Shown one piece after another: positions 54,988-63,969 of a DNA stretch of 64,000 nucleotides. Location of the stretch: assembly GCF_016918935.1 (NCBI RefSeq), contig NZ_JAFFOB010000007.1:248001-312000 (forward strand), written 5' to 3'. The position numbers and the translations under genes are program-made. Each line of letters opens with the position of its first letter. The stretch's first letter is position 1. Origin of the DNA: Roseitranquillus sediminis (GTDB lineage: Bacteria; Pseudomonadota; Alphaproteobacteria; Rhodobacterales; Rhodobacteraceae). The notes under the pieces were generated by a model, which saw only the letters and a program-made list of their open reading frames with translations, had not been told where the DNA came from and searched no databases.

Positions 54988-55359
54988 TCACTCCCTCGGT
55001 GGGATCGGGCGCGTCAGGATGAAGACGGCGACGAGCGCCAGGACGACCCCCTGCACCGCAATCAGCGGCGCCGGAAGTCCGAGCAGCAGGCCGAGGACGA
55101 GCGAACCGGCCATCGCCGCGACCGAGGCCGCCTTGGCCGCGGGCGCGATCGCACCATGACGCTGCCAGTTCCGGATCGGCGCGCCGTAGCGCGGATGGCC
55201 CGTCAGCCAATCATGCATCCGCGGCGACGACCGCGAAAAGCCGACGGCGGCGAGGAGCAGGAAAGGCGTCGTCGGCATCACGGGCAGAAACAGACCGATG
55301 ATGCCGAGCGCGGTCGCGCCGAAGCCAAGCGTCAGCCAAGCGATGCGCCGCACGTCCAT
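54988..55359 (-). CDS. DUF454/YbaN-family inner-membrane protein
   Basis: Protein of 123 residues with a hydrophobic N-terminal pair (LTLGFGATALGIIGLFLPVMP then TTPFLLLAAVGFSRSSPRMH) and two further membrane segments. The motif GLFLPVMPTTPF followed by HPRYGAPIRNWQRHGAI is diagnostic of the YbaN/DUF454 family, whose function is unknown. It lies between the sugar operon terminator and the TcA-like gene on the same strand; a functional link to either is not evident. Confidence 0.88.
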   Translation of the reverse strand: MDVRRIAWLTLGFGATALGIIGLFLPVMPTTPFLLLAAVGFSRSSPRMHDWLTGHPRYGAPIRNWQRHGAIAPAAKAASVAAMAGSLVLGLLLGLPAPLIAVQGVVLALVAVFILTRPIPPRE

Positions 55360-55405
55360 GCCGCTGACCTAGGCGGCGGACCGGCAGTCGGCAACCCGGA
55401 GGGAA

Positions 55406-55436
55406 GCGGCACCGGACACGGCGCGCCCGGTGCCGC
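55406..55436 (-). terminator. Hairpin terminator at the end of the sugar operon
   Basis: Perfect 10-bp inverted repeat GCGGCACCGG (55406-55415) and CCGGTGCCGC (55427-55436). Read leftward it lies just after the stop codon of the binding-protein gene and is followed by TTCCCTC. It separates the transporter operon from the YbaN and Tc-like genes. Confidence 0.7.
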
Positions 55437-55441
55437 TAGAT

Positions 55442-56386
55442 TCAGAACGGGCTGTCGGGGAAGTAGTACTGCGCCGCGTTCTCCGGCGTGACGAGCACTG
55501 AACCGATGATGAAGTCGCCTGACACCGGCGCGTTTGAAACGAAGTTCAGCGCCGTCAGCTCAATCGCCGTGGCGATCATCGCCGGCGGGTAGGTGACGTT
55601 GGCCGGCACCATCTCGTCGCCCTCCTGAACGCGCTGGATCATCTCCTTCATGCCGGCGCCGCCCAGCACCCACATCTCGTCCGCGCGGCCTGCCTGCTCG
55701 ATGGCGGCCAGCGCACCGATGGCCATGTCGTCGTCAGATGCCCAAACGGCGTCTATTTCCGGGTAGCGCGACAGGAAGTCCTGCATCACCGTGAAGGCGT
55801 CGTCGCGGTTCCAGTTGCCGTGCTCCATCCCCAGGATCTCGATGCCCGAGCCCTCGATCGCCTGCTGGAAGCCCTCGACGCGCTCGTTGTCGATGGTGGT
55901 CGGGATGCCGCGCAGCACCACGATGTTTCCGCCATCCGGCATCCGCTCGGCGAAGAATTCGCCCGCCACGCGACCGAAGCCGGGGTTGTCGCCCGCGACG
56001 TAGAGGTCCTCGATCCCCTCCTGACTCAAGCCGCGGTCAACGACCGTGACCCAGGTGCCCTGGTCGGCGACGCCCTGCACCGGCCCGGTCAGCGGCTCCG
56101 ATTCGAACGGGAGCACAACCAGCGCGTCGATGTTGCGCGTCGCCACCATGTCCTCGATATCATTGACCTGCTTGCCCGGGTCCGACGCGGTGGCGAGCAC
56201 GAAGTCGAGCTGCTCGTAGGTTGCCTCCAGCCGATCGATCGCCTCCTGCGCATGAAAGTTCATGCCGCCCGCCCAGCCGTGGGTGGCCGCCGGGATCGAG
56301 ACGCCGATCACCGCCGTCTCCTGCGCCGATGCCGGCAGCGCCGCGAGCGCGAGTGCGGCGATAGCCGCGTGGCTCCTGAAGTTCAT
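55442..56386 (-). CDS. Ribose-type ABC transporter substrate-binding protein
   Basis: Periplasmic protein of 314 residues: signal peptide ending LPASAQE, then the type I periplasmic-binding fold (VIGVSIPAATHGWAGGMNFH, VDRGLSQEGIEDLYVAGDN, DAVWASDDDMAIGALAAIEQ). It belongs to the RbsB-like cluster that binds monosaccharides and polyols. The ligand is not determined; the operon enzymes suggest a sugar or inositol-like compound. Last gene of the operon, followed by a strong hairpin. Confidence 0.9.
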   Translation of the reverse strand: MNFRSHAAIAALALAALPASAQETAVIGVSIPAATHGWAGGMNFHAQEAIDRLEATYEQLDFVLATASDPGKQVNDIEDMVATRNIDALVVLPFESEPLTGPVQGVADQGTWVTVVDRGLSQEGIEDLYVAGDNPGFGRVAGEFFAERMPDGGNIVVLRGIPTTIDNERVEGFQQAIEGSGIEILGMEHGNWNRDDAFTVMQDFLSRYPEIDAVWASDDDMAIGALAAIEQAGRADEMWVLGGAGMKEMIQRVQEGDEMVPANVTYPPAMIATAIELTALNFVSNAPVSGDFIIGSVLVTPENAAQYYFPDSPF

Positions 56387-56415
56387 ATCGTTCCTCCCTT
56401 GGTGTTGACGCGGCC

Positions 56416-57420
56416 CTAGCGGGACGCGGCCCTGCCGCGTTGCATGACGACGGCAAGGATGATGATGACGCCCTGGATCGCGCCGTTGAGGTATGGGCTC
56501 ACGACGTCGGTCAGGTTCAGGATGTTGCCGATCAGGCTGAGGATCAGCACGCCGACGACGGTGCCCCAGACCCGGCCGTAGCCGCCCTTGAGGACCGTGC
56601 CGCCAATGATGACGGCCGCGATCGCCTCAAGCTCCCACAGGAGCCCGGTCGACGACGAGGCGGAGCCGAGGCGCGGCACGTACATGATCGTCGCGACGCC
56701 CACGAGGACACCCAGCATGATGTACGTGGCGGTGCGCACCTTGTCGACGTGGACGGCGGAATAGCGCGCCACCTGCTCGTTCGAGCCGGTCGCGGCGCAG
56801 TGCCGCCCGAAGGCCGTGTGCCGCATCGCGAGCTCGCCGAGAATGGCGACGATGGCGAAGACGATGATCGGCCAGGCGACGCCGAGGAGGCCACCATAGT
56901 AGACCGGGCCGTAGAGCGTGCGCAGGTCGAAATCGAGCGAGAGCGTCCCGCCGTCGGCGAGCCAGGTGACGAGACTGCGGTAGATCCCCATCGTGCCCAG
57001 CGTCACGATGAACGCCTCGATCCGCCCCCGCGTCACCAGCAGCCCGTTGATCGCCCCGGCAACCAGTCCGGCCACAAGCGCCGTCGCCATGCCGGCGAGG
57101 ATCGTCGCGACGCTGACCCCGAGGGTCGGCAGGAGCGCGTTCATCACGAGGATCATCAGCCCGGCGATGAAGGCCGCCATCGACCCGACCGACAGATCGA
57201 GCCCGCCCGAGGTGATGACGAAGGTCATGCCGACCGCGATGATCCCGATGAAGGCGGACCGCGCCAGCACGTTCGTGATGTTGCCGTAGCTCAGGAAGTT
57301 CGGGTTCAGCAGGATGCCGATCACGATCAGCGCGACGAGCGCCAGAACCGGACCCAGGACGTGGAAGTCCAGCCGCATTCCGCGCCGCGTCCCTCGCGCC
57401 TGGGTCTCCGTCGCCGTCAT
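56416..57420 (-). CDS. Ribose-type ABC transporter permease
   Basis: RbsC-like permease of 334 residues with about ten hydrophobic segments and the family signatures SGGLDLSVGSMAAFIAGLM and VIIGGTVLKGGYGRVWGTVV. It forms the channel for the neighbouring binding protein and ATPase. The ATG at 57420 overlaps the ATPase stop (ATGA), so translation is coupled. Confidence 0.92.
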   Translation of the reverse strand: MTATETQARGTRRGMRLDFHVLGPVLALVALIVIGILLNPNFLSYGNITNVLARSAFIGIIAVGMTFVITSGGLDLSVGSMAAFIAGLMILVMNALLPTLGVSVATILAGMATALVAGLVAGAINGLLVTRGRIEAFIVTLGTMGIYRSLVTWLADGGTLSLDFDLRTLYGPVYYGGLLGVAWPIIVFAIVAILGELAMRHTAFGRHCAATGSNEQVARYSAVHVDKVRTATYIMLGVLVGVATIMYVPRLGSASSSTGLLWELEAIAAVIIGGTVLKGGYGRVWGTVVGVLILSLIGNILNLTDVVSPYLNGAIQGVIIILAVVMQRGRAASR

Positions 57421-58937
57421 GCTGCCTCCCCGGACCGGCCGAGGCCCATGGCCAGCCGGACGATCGCTTCCTCGTGGATGTCCCGCCCCTCGAGCTCGCC
57501 GGCGACTCGACCGGCCGCCATGACGATCACCCTGTGGGCGAGACCGATGACCTCCTGCATCTCGGACGATACGACGATCACCGCACGCCCCGCGGACGCG
57601 AGGCTGTGGATGATGCCGTAGATCTGTTGCTTGGTGCCGATGTCGATGCCGCGGGTGGGCTCGTCGATGATGACGATGTCGGGCTCCGCCAGCATCGTCT
57701 TTGCAAGCAGCAGCTTCTGCTGGTTGCCGCCCGAGAGGTGCCCTGCGGCCATGTCCCGCGTGGCGGCACGAATGTCGAAATCCCGGATCGCCTCGTCCAG
57801 CGCCCGGTCCTCGGCCCGCTTGTCGATGAGGCCGCGCGTGAAGCGGTGGAGCGCCAGGAGGGTCAGGTTCTCGCGCAGCGGCTTGTCGAGCAGCAGGCCG
57901 CGCTGCTTGCGGTCCTCCGTCAGGTAGACGAGGCCCGCGTCGAGCGCGGCCCCGAAGTCGCCCCGCGGCAGGCGCCGCTCGCCGACGAAGACCGCGCCCG
58001 TCGCCTCGCGCAGTCCGACGACGCCCTCCATCAGCTCGGTGCGGCCCGAGCCGACGAGGCCGGCGAAGGCCAGAACCTCGCCACGACGCAGAACGAACGA
58101 GGCGTCGCGCACGCGTCCCGGCACCGTCATCCCGCGCACGTCCAGCACCGTTTCGGTCGACGGCGCGGCGGGCTTTGGCGGGAACAGGTCGCTCATCTCG
58201 CGCCCCACCATCGCCACCGCCATCCGGTCCTCGGTCAGCCCCGCCGCCTCCTGCGCCAGAACCACCTCGCCGTCGCGCAGCACCGTGACCTCGTCGGCGA
58301 TCCGCGCGACCTCGTCGAGCTTGTGCGACGTGAAGAGAATCGCCGCACCCTCGGCGCGCAGCCGGTCGATCAGCTCCAGAAGGACGCCCGTCTCACGCCG
58401 CGTCAGCACCGCCGTCGGCTCGTCCATGATCAGGACGCGCGCCTCGCGCGCCAGCGCCTTAGCGATCTCGACCATCTGCTTGTCCGAGACGGACAGGTCC
58501 GAAACCCGACTGCGCGGGTCGATCCGGCAGTCGAGCCGCACGAGGAGCTCCGCTGTCCGCGCCTGCATCGTCCGGTGGTCGAGGAACGGCCCCCGGCGCA
58601 GCTCGCGCCCGAGAAACACATTCTCCTCCACGGTGAGCTGCTCGGCCAGGTTAAACTCCTGATGGATCATCACGACGCCGGCCGCTTCCGCCGCCTCCGA
58701 CGACGCGAAGGCGGCGGAGGCGCCTTGCAGAAGGACCTCTCCCTCGGACGGCTCCAGATAGCCGCCCAGGATCTTCATCGTGGTCGACTTGCCGGCGCCG
58801 TTCTCCCCGATCAGCGCGTGCACCGACCCGGGGCGGAGCGCCAGGTCCACCTCGTGCAGCACCTCGATCGGTCCGAACCGGCGCGAGACGCGCCGCAGCG
58901 CGAGGGCCGGTGGCGCCGTCACGCCAGTGCGACCCAT
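57417..58937 (-). CDS. Ribose-type ABC transporter ATP-binding protein (double ATPase)
   Basis: RbsA-like protein of 506 residues with two ABC domains. The N-terminal one has Walker A IGENGAGKSTTMKILGG, signature LSVSDKQMVEIAKAL and Walker B VLIMDEPTAVL. The C-terminal one has a degenerate Walker A (FAGLVGSGRTELMEG), signature LSGGNQQKLLLAK and IVIIDEPTRGIDIG, the normal asymmetry of this family. It overlaps the Gfo/Idh gene by 19 bases and the permease gene by four. Confidence 0.93.
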   Translation of the reverse strand: MGRTGVTAPPALALRRVSRRFGPIEVLHEVDLALRPGSVHALIGENGAGKSTTMKILGGYLEPSEGEVLLQGASAAFASSEAAEAAGVVMIHQEFNLAEQLTVEENVFLGRELRRGPFLDHRTMQARTAELLVRLDCRIDPRSRVSDLSVSDKQMVEIAKALAREARVLIMDEPTAVLTRRETGVLLELIDRLRAEGAAILFTSHKLDEVARIADEVTVLRDGEVVLAQEAAGLTEDRMAVAMVGREMSDLFPPKPAAPSTETVLDVRGMTVPGRVRDASFVLRRGEVLAFAGLVGSGRTELMEGVVGLREATGAVFVGERRLPRGDFGAALDAGLVYLTEDRKQRGLLLDKPLRENLTLLALHRFTRGLIDKRAEDRALDEAIRDFDIRAATRDMAAGHLSGGNQQKLLLAKTMLAEPDIVIIDEPTRGIDIGTKQQIYGIIHSLASAGRAVIVVSSEMQEVIGLAHRVIVMAAGRVAGELEGRDIHEEAIVRLAMGLGRSGEAA

Positions 58938-60076
58938 GCCGCGTCGTCCCGCGAGGACCGGACGCAGGCGTCGACGAAGCGCACCCCCAGCAGGCCGTCG
59001 GAGATCCCCGGATACTCGACGTCCGCCGGAGCGGCCGCACCGCTGCGGTGCGCCCGGATCGCAGCCGCGGCCTCGGCATAGATGTTGGCGAAGCCCTCGA
59101 GGTAGCCCTCCGGATGACCCGACGGCGTCCGGCTCATCCGTGCAGCGGCCGCGCCCGCACCTGCGCCGTTACGGCTGATCAGGCGCTTTGGCTCGCCGAA
59201 CGGCGTGTACCAGAGATGGTTTGGCTGCTCCTGCTGCCACTCGAGGCCGCCGGTCTCGCCATAGACCCTCAGCCGCAGCGAGTTCTCATTGCCGGGCGCG
59301 ACCTGACTGCACCACAGCATCCCGCGGGCCCCGCCGGCGAAGCGGAGCATGACATGCGCATTGTCGTCGACCTTGCGCCCCGAGACGAAGCTCTGCAGGT
59401 CGGCACTCAGCCGCTCGATCTCGAGCCCGGTGACGAAGTGCGCCAGATGCAGCGCATGGGTGCCAATGTCGCCGGTCGCACCCCCGACGCCTGACCGCTG
59501 TGGGTCCGTCCGCCACTCCGCCTGCTTGTTGCCCGGCTCCTCCACCGTCAGCCAGTCCTGCGGATACTCGACCTGCACCACGCGGATCGAACCCAGCGCG
59601 CCTTGCTGCACCATCTCCCGTGCCTGCCGCACCATCGGATAGCCGGTGTAGTTGTGGGTCAGGACGAAGAGCGCGTCCGACGCCGCCACAGCATCGGCAA
59701 ATCGCTCGGCGTCCTCCAGCGTCGACGTCAGCGGCTTGTCGCAGATGACGTGGATGCCGCGGCCCAGGAACTCGCGCGCCGCCGGATAGTGCAGGTGGTT
59801 CGGCGTCACAATGGCGACCGCCTCGATCCCGTCGGGCCGCTCGGCCTCGCGCGCCGCCATGACGGCGAAGTCGTCGTAGGTCCGATCTTCGGCGAGGTCG
59901 AGTTCACGCCCCGACGCCCGCGCCTTCTCCGGCGTCGAGGCCAGTGCGCCCGCCACCAGCTCGAATTGTCCGTCGAGCCTGGCCGCAATCCGGTGCACCG
60001 CGCCGATGAAGGCGCCCTGCCCGCCGCCGACCATCCCGAGGCGGATCGGCCCCACGCGCTCCGCGAACCGGCTCAT
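58919..60076 (-). CDS. Gfo/Idh/MocA-family oxidoreductase
   Basis: NAD(P)-dependent dehydrogenase of 385 residues. The Rossmann motif is [20 protein letters not shown], the active-site lysine motif [17 protein letters not shown], and the C-terminal half carries [20 protein letters not shown]. Members oxidise sugars, inositols or keto-glycosides. With a sugar-isomerase-like gene and an RbsABC-type transporter in the same operon, a cyclitol or sugar substrate is likely. The ATG at 60076 overlaps the stop of the small gene upstream as ATGA; an ATG six codons earlier is possible. Confidence 0.92.
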   Translation of the reverse strand: MSRFAERVGPIRLGMVGGGQGAFIGAVHRIAARLDGQFELVAGALASTPEKARASGRELDLAEDRTYDDFAVMAAREAERPDGIEAVAIVTPNHLHYPAAREFLGRGIHVICDKPLTSTLEDAERFADAVAASDALFVLTHNYTGYPMVRQAREMVQQGALGSIRVVQVEYPQDWLTVEEPGNKQAEWRTDPQRSGVGGATGDIGTHALHLAHFVTGLEIERLSADLQSFVSGRKVDDNAHVMLRFAGGARGMLWCSQVAPGNENSLRLRVYGETGGLEWQQEQPNHLWYTPFGEPKRLISRNGAGAGAAAARMSRTPSGHPEGYLEGFANIYAEAAAAIRAHRSGAAAPADVEYPGISDGLLGVRFVDACVRSSRDDAAWVALA

Positions 60077-60354
60077 TGGGAGAGTCCATCGCAAGAGACG
60101 TTGCTATATCTCAGAGACGGCGGACTGGCCGGCGTCGTGACACGCAGGCCCCAATCGGGGTTGGCAAGAAGGTGATCGGCTGGATCCTCCAGCGACCGGT
60201 AGTAGACGCCATTAGACGTCTCGTTGTGACCATCACCCGGCGGATGGCAACGGTAGTCCTCGGTTTCACCTAACCGGTCCGGTTTGACGCCTTCACCCTT
60301 GAAGTAGTTAGCTTCAAGTTCACTTCCGTCGGGCTCGACCACGCACACTCTCAT
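60073..60354 (-). CDS. Unknown 93-residue protein inside the sugar operon
   Basis: Frame from ATG 60354 to TGA 60073. Its start overlaps the upstream isomerase stop as ATGA, and its stop overlaps the Gfo/Idh start as ATGA, so it fits the operon exactly with no spare bases. The product begins MRVCVVEPDGSELEANYFKG, is acidic, has no signal peptide, and contains GDGHNETSNGVYYRSLEDPA. Third-position GC is lower than in its neighbours. I do not recognise a family. The alternative is a non-coding spacer that happens to be open, but double coupling argues for a real gene. Confidence 0.55.
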   Translation of the reverse strand: MRVCVVEPDGSELEANYFKGEGVKPDRLGETEDYRCHPPGDGHNETSNGVYYRSLEDPADHLLANPDWGLRVTTPASPPSLRYSNVSCDGLSQ

Positions 60355-61409
60355 CGGTCCAGTCCCAGCATCCGGCGATTCGCCGCAGCGTCGCTGCCGC
60401 CGCTCGCGAAGTCGTCGAAAGCATGCTCGGTGACGCGGATGATGTGATCGCGCACGAAGGCCGCCCCCTCGCGCGCGCCGTCCTCGGGGTGCTTGAGCGC
60501 ACATTCCCACTCGACCACCGCCCAGCCGTCGAAGTCATTGGCGGTGAGCTTCGAGAATACCGCGCCAAAGTCGACCTGGCCGTCGCCGGGACTGCGGAAC
60601 CGCCCCGCCCGGTCGACCCATGACTGGTAGCCGCCATAGACGCCCTGGCGCCCGGTGGGGTTCAGCTCGGCGTCCTTGACGTGAAACATGCCGATCCGAT
60701 CGGCGTAGATGTCGATGTTGTCGAGGTAGTCAAGCGCCTGCAGCACGTAGTGCGATGGGTCGTAGAGCATCTTCGCGCGCGGATGCGACCCGACGCGGTC
60801 GAGGAACATCTCGAAGCTGATCCCGTCGTGCAGGTCTTCGCCCGGATGGATCTCGAAGCAGAGGTCGACGCCGACCTCGTCTGCGTGGTCGAGGATCGGG
60901 CGCCAGCGGGCGGCAAGTTCGTCAAAAGCCGCCTCGACCAGCCCCGCCGGACGCTGCGGCCACGGATAGACGAACGGCCACGCCAGCGCGCCCGAGAAGG
61001 TGCCCATCGCGCCAGCACCGATATTGCGCGAGGCGGTCAGCGCCTTCTTGACCTGATCGACGGCCCACTCCTGCCGTGCGTTTGAGTTGCCGCGGACAGA
61101 CGGATCGGCGAAGCCGTCGAAGGCCTCGTCGTAGGCGGGGTGGACCGCAACCAGCTGGCCCTGCATGTGGGTCGTCAGCTCGGTGACTTCGACACCGTTC
61201 TCCTCGGCCTGGCCGCGGAACTCGTCGCACCAGTCTTTCGACCCCGCCGCCCGGTCGAGGTCGAAGAGGCGCGCGTCCCAGCTCGGGACCTGAACACCGG
61301 CATAGCCACATCCGGAGGCCCAGCGCGTGATCGCGTCCCAGGAATTGAACGGCGCCTCGTCTCCGGCGAACTGCGCCAGGAATAGCGCGGGGCCCTTCAT
61401 CGTCCGCAT
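60351..61409 (-). CDS. Sugar phosphate isomerase/epimerase (IolE/xylose-isomerase-like TIM barrel)
   Basis: Protein of 352 residues of the AP-endonuclease-2-like TIM-barrel family. Metal-site regions are CFEIHPGEDLHDGISFEMFL, MLYDPSHYVLQALDYLDNI, GMFHVKDAELN and WAVVEWECALKHPEDGAREG. It probably isomerises or epimerises the sugar taken up by the transporter. The ATG at 61409 has a GGAGG box six bases upstream; an ATG three codons later is the alternative. First gene of the operon, directly behind the LacI-type operator. Confidence 0.9.
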   Translation of the reverse strand: MRTMKGPALFLAQFAGDEAPFNSWDAITRWASGCGYAGVQVPSWDARLFDLDRAAGSKDWCDEFRGQAEENGVEVTELTTHMQGQLVAVHPAYDEAFDGFADPSVRGNSNARQEWAVDQVKKALTASRNIGAGAMGTFSGALAWPFVYPWPQRPAGLVEAAFDELAARWRPILDHADEVGVDLCFEIHPGEDLHDGISFEMFLDRVGSHPRAKMLYDPSHYVLQALDYLDNIDIYADRIGMFHVKDAELNPTGRQGVYGGYQSWVDRAGRFRSPGDGQVDFGAVFSKLTANDFDGWAVVEWECALKHPEDGAREGAAFVRDHIIRVTEHAFDDFASGGSDAAANRRMLGLDR

Positions 61410-61468
61410 CGGCAACCTCCCTGCGGGCAGGGCTGATCCCCGCTCCACCACGGATGCTAGCCGAGGGA

Positions 61469-61482
61469 TGTAATCGTTTACA
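61469..61482. promoter_or_regulatory. Putative LacI-family operator
   Basis: The 14-base sequence TGTAATCGTTTACA is a near-palindrome (two mismatching positions) with a central CG, matching the LacI/GalR-family consensus TGTAAnCGnTTACA. It lies between the divergent isomerase gene (start 61409) and LacI-type regulator gene (start 61512), a position suited to controlling both. Confidence 0.7.
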
Positions 61483-61511
61483 AGCCTCTTTGATGCGTCG
61501 AAAGTCGCACC

Positions 61512-62525
61512 ATGACGCGAAGGTCGATCAGCATCAGGGACGTGGCCGCGTCGGCCGGGGTTTCCGTCGCCACGGTCAGCCGGACGCTGAACAGCCCCGC
61601 GCAGGTCGCCGCATCCACACGGCAGGCGGTGCTGGAGGCGATCCGCCAGACAGGCTACGCGGCGAACGAGGCCGCGCGAAACCTCAGACAGCGGCGCACC
61701 GGCGCCGTGGTGGCACTGGTCCCGAACATCGCCAACCAGTTCTTCTCCGAGATCCTCGCCGGTATCGCGGAGGTCATGTGGCCGGCGGGATACAACCTGC
61801 TGATCGCGGACACCGAGGCGGACGGGCAGCGACCGCACCGCTTGCCCTACATCGACAGCAACCGGGCGGACGGCGTCATCCTCTTCGACGGCGCCGTTCC
61901 GGCCGAGAAGGTCTCAAGCGCCGCAGGGCGCCGCGCGCCGCCGGTCGTGATGGCGTGCGAGTGGCTCCCCGGGCTGAGCCTGCCGCAGGTGCGGATCGAC
62001 AACGTGGAGGGCGCGCGCCTCGCCGTCGCATACCTGGCGGAGCTGGGGCACCGGCGCATCGGCCATGTCTCGGGCCCGGCGGCGAACGTGCTGACCCGCG
62101 CGCGGATGGAGGGGTGGTGCGCGGTCCTCGACGGATGCGGCCTGCCGAGACCCGAGGAATGGCTCTTCTCCGGCGACTTCACTCTGGACGCGGGCATGAT
62201 CGCGGCGCGGCGCTGGCTCGCACTCGACGAGCGGCCGACCGCGGTCTTCTGCTCGAGCGACACGATGGCCTGCGGCTTCATCGGTGCGCTTGCGCGAGCA
62301 GGGGTGGCAGTGCCGGACGACGTGTCGGTCGTCGGCTTCGATGACATCGATCTCGCCGCGCATCTGCACCCGGCGCTGACGACGGTGCACCAGCCGCGCC
62401 GCCGCATCGGCACCGCGGCTGCCGAGGCGCTGCTGACGCTGATGGCCGGCGGCAAACTGACGAATACCGACACCGTCCTGCCGGTCGAACTGACGGTGCG
62501 GGCGAGCGCCAAACCTCCACGCTGA
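61512..62525 (+). CDS. LacI-family transcriptional regulator
   Basis: Protein of 337 residues. The N-terminal helix-turn-helix is ISIRDVAASAGVSVATVSRT followed by the hinge region around TGYAANEAARNLRQRRTG. The C-terminal sugar-sensing domain includes VVALVPNIANQFFSEILAGI, RIGHVSGPAANVLTR and VVGFDDIDLAAHLHPALTTV. It is divergent from the sugar operon with a candidate operator between them, so it very likely represses that operon until the sugar is present. Confidence 0.93.
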   Translation: MTRRSISIRDVAASAGVSVATVSRTLNSPAQVAASTRQAVLEAIRQTGYAANEAARNLRQRRTGAVVALVPNIANQFFSEILAGIAEVMWPAGYNLLIADTEADGQRPHRLPYIDSNRADGVILFDGAVPAEKVSSAAGRRAPPVVMACEWLPGLSLPQVRIDNVEGARLAVAYLAELGHRRIGHVSGPAANVLTRARMEGWCAVLDGCGLPRPEEWLFSGDFTLDAGMIAARRWLALDERPTAVFCSSDTMACGFIGALARAGVAVPDDVSVVGFDDIDLAAHLHPALTTVHQPRRRIGTAAAEALLTLMAGGKLTNTDTVLPVELTVRASAKPPR

Positions 62526-62595
62526 CAACCGCCGATTGCTCCGGCGCTGCGCCGGCCTAGGCTTCTGCATGGACCGCGGGCGTACGGAGCAGGCG

Positions 62596-63969
62596 ATGGC
62601 AGACGGACAGGCAAACCGCCTCGACCAGCTGAAGGCGCGGATACCCGGCGTCTTCAGGGCATTCGGCAACTTTGCCCTGTTCGCGGTCAAGCGCTTCTAT
62701 GCCGACGGCATGGGCATGGCGGCGGCGGCGCTGACCTACTCGACGCTGCTGGCGCTCGTGCCGCTCATGGTGCTGACCTTCGCCATCCTGTCGGGGTTCT
62801 CGGCGTTCGACACGGTGCGGCTGAGGATGGAGGCGATGTTCTTCGACATCTTCGTCCCGGAGGTCGGGGTCGAGGTCGAAAGCTACCTGTCCGAGTTCTC
62901 GCGCAACGCCACCAATCTCACCGCCGTCGGCGTCGTTGCGCTCGCCGTGACGGCGGTCATGCTGCTCTCTACCATCGAGTTCACGCTGAACCGGATCTGG
63001 CGGGTGGAGCGGCCGCGCCCGATGGGCGTGCGGCTCCTCATCTTCTGGACGATCCTGACGCTCGGACCGCTGCTCCTCGGGGCGAGCTTCGCCGCGAGCA
63101 GCGATACTCTGACGCGGGTCGTGACCTGGGCGGAACAGGGTGTCTCTTCGGTACCGATCGGCGTCTCCACCTCGGTGCTGAACACCGTCGTGGCGATCGT
63201 GGCGCAGGCGGCGGCATTCACGCTTCTCTTCATCCTGGTTCCCGCCCGGCCGGTGCGGCTGCGCGATGCGGCCATCGGTGGCGCTATCGCCGGCGTCGGC
63301 TTCCAGGTACTCCGGTGGTGGTTCAACAGCTTCCTCACCAGCGGCTCGACCTACGAGACGATCTATGGCGCGGTAGCCGTGATCCCGATCTTTCTCTTCT
63401 GGGTCTATGCGTCTTGGACGGTCATCCTCTTCGGAGCGGTCTTCGCCGCCTCGTTCCCCGACTGGTGGAAGAGCCGCGATGCGGTGCCGGTCCAGGCACT
63501 CAGCCCGGCGCAGCGGCTTGAGGTGGCGGTGGCGCTGCTCGGCGTGCTCGCAGGGCAGGCGCGGCACGGCGGGAGTGTGTCCGAGGCGAGACTTCAGGAG
63601 GCGGCCCCGCTCGAAGGGCGCGATGACGTGATCGAGGCGCTGTTGCGCGAAGGCTATGCCGTCACCACCGAGGACGACTGCCTCAGCCTCGCGCGCGACC
63701 TCCACGTGACGACGGTCGAGGACCTGGCGCGCGACTTCGGCCTCGCCCTCGGCCGCGCTGCGGGTGGCGACGACGGAGCGGATGCGAACGCAATGTCCGA
63801 CGTATCGGAGGCCGCCGGCGGACTTCCCGCACTGCTCGACCGCCTCGGCGAGGCCGAGCGCGGGATCCTCGAGCAGCCGATCTGGGACATCCTTCCGGCC
63901 GCAAACGACCGCGAGCCGGTCGTGCCGATGACACCCGCGCGCGGGGCGCCGGTCCGCAAGGCCAGATGA
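62596..63969 (+). CDS. YihY/BrkB-family inner-membrane protein
   Basis: Protein of 457 residues. The first 290 match the YihY/virulence factor BrkB family with about six membrane helices: GMGMAAAALTYSTLLALVPL, then STIEFTLNRIWRVERPRPMG, FNSFLTSGSTYETIYGAVAV and IPIFLFWVYASWTVILFGA. These proteins were once called ribonuclease BN, wrongly; the function is unknown. The C-terminal 150 residues form a soluble winged-helix-like region (RDDVIEALLREGYAVTTEDD), longer than the minimal family. The ATG at 62596 has GGAG nine bases upstream; a start at 62569 is possible. Confidence 0.9.
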   Translation: MADGQANRLDQLKARIPGVFRAFGNFALFAVKRFYADGMGMAAAALTYSTLLALVPLMVLTFAILSGFSAFDTVRLRMEAMFFDIFVPEVGVEVESYLSEFSRNATNLTAVGVVALAVTAVMLLSTIEFTLNRIWRVERPRPMGVRLLIFWTILTLGPLLLGASFAASSDTLTRVVTWAEQGVSSVPIGVSTSVLNTVVAIVAQAAAFTLLFILVPARPVRLRDAAIGGAIAGVGFQVLRWWFNSFLTSGSTYETIYGAVAVIPIFLFWVYASWTVILFGAVFAASFPDWWKSRDAVPVQALSPAQRLEVAVALLGVLAGQARHGGSVSEARLQEAAPLEGRDDVIEALLREGYAVTTEDDCLSLARDLHVTTVEDLARDFGLALGRAAGGDDGADANAMSDVSEAAGGLPALLDRLGEAERGILEQPIWDILPAANDREPVVPMTPARGAPVRKAR

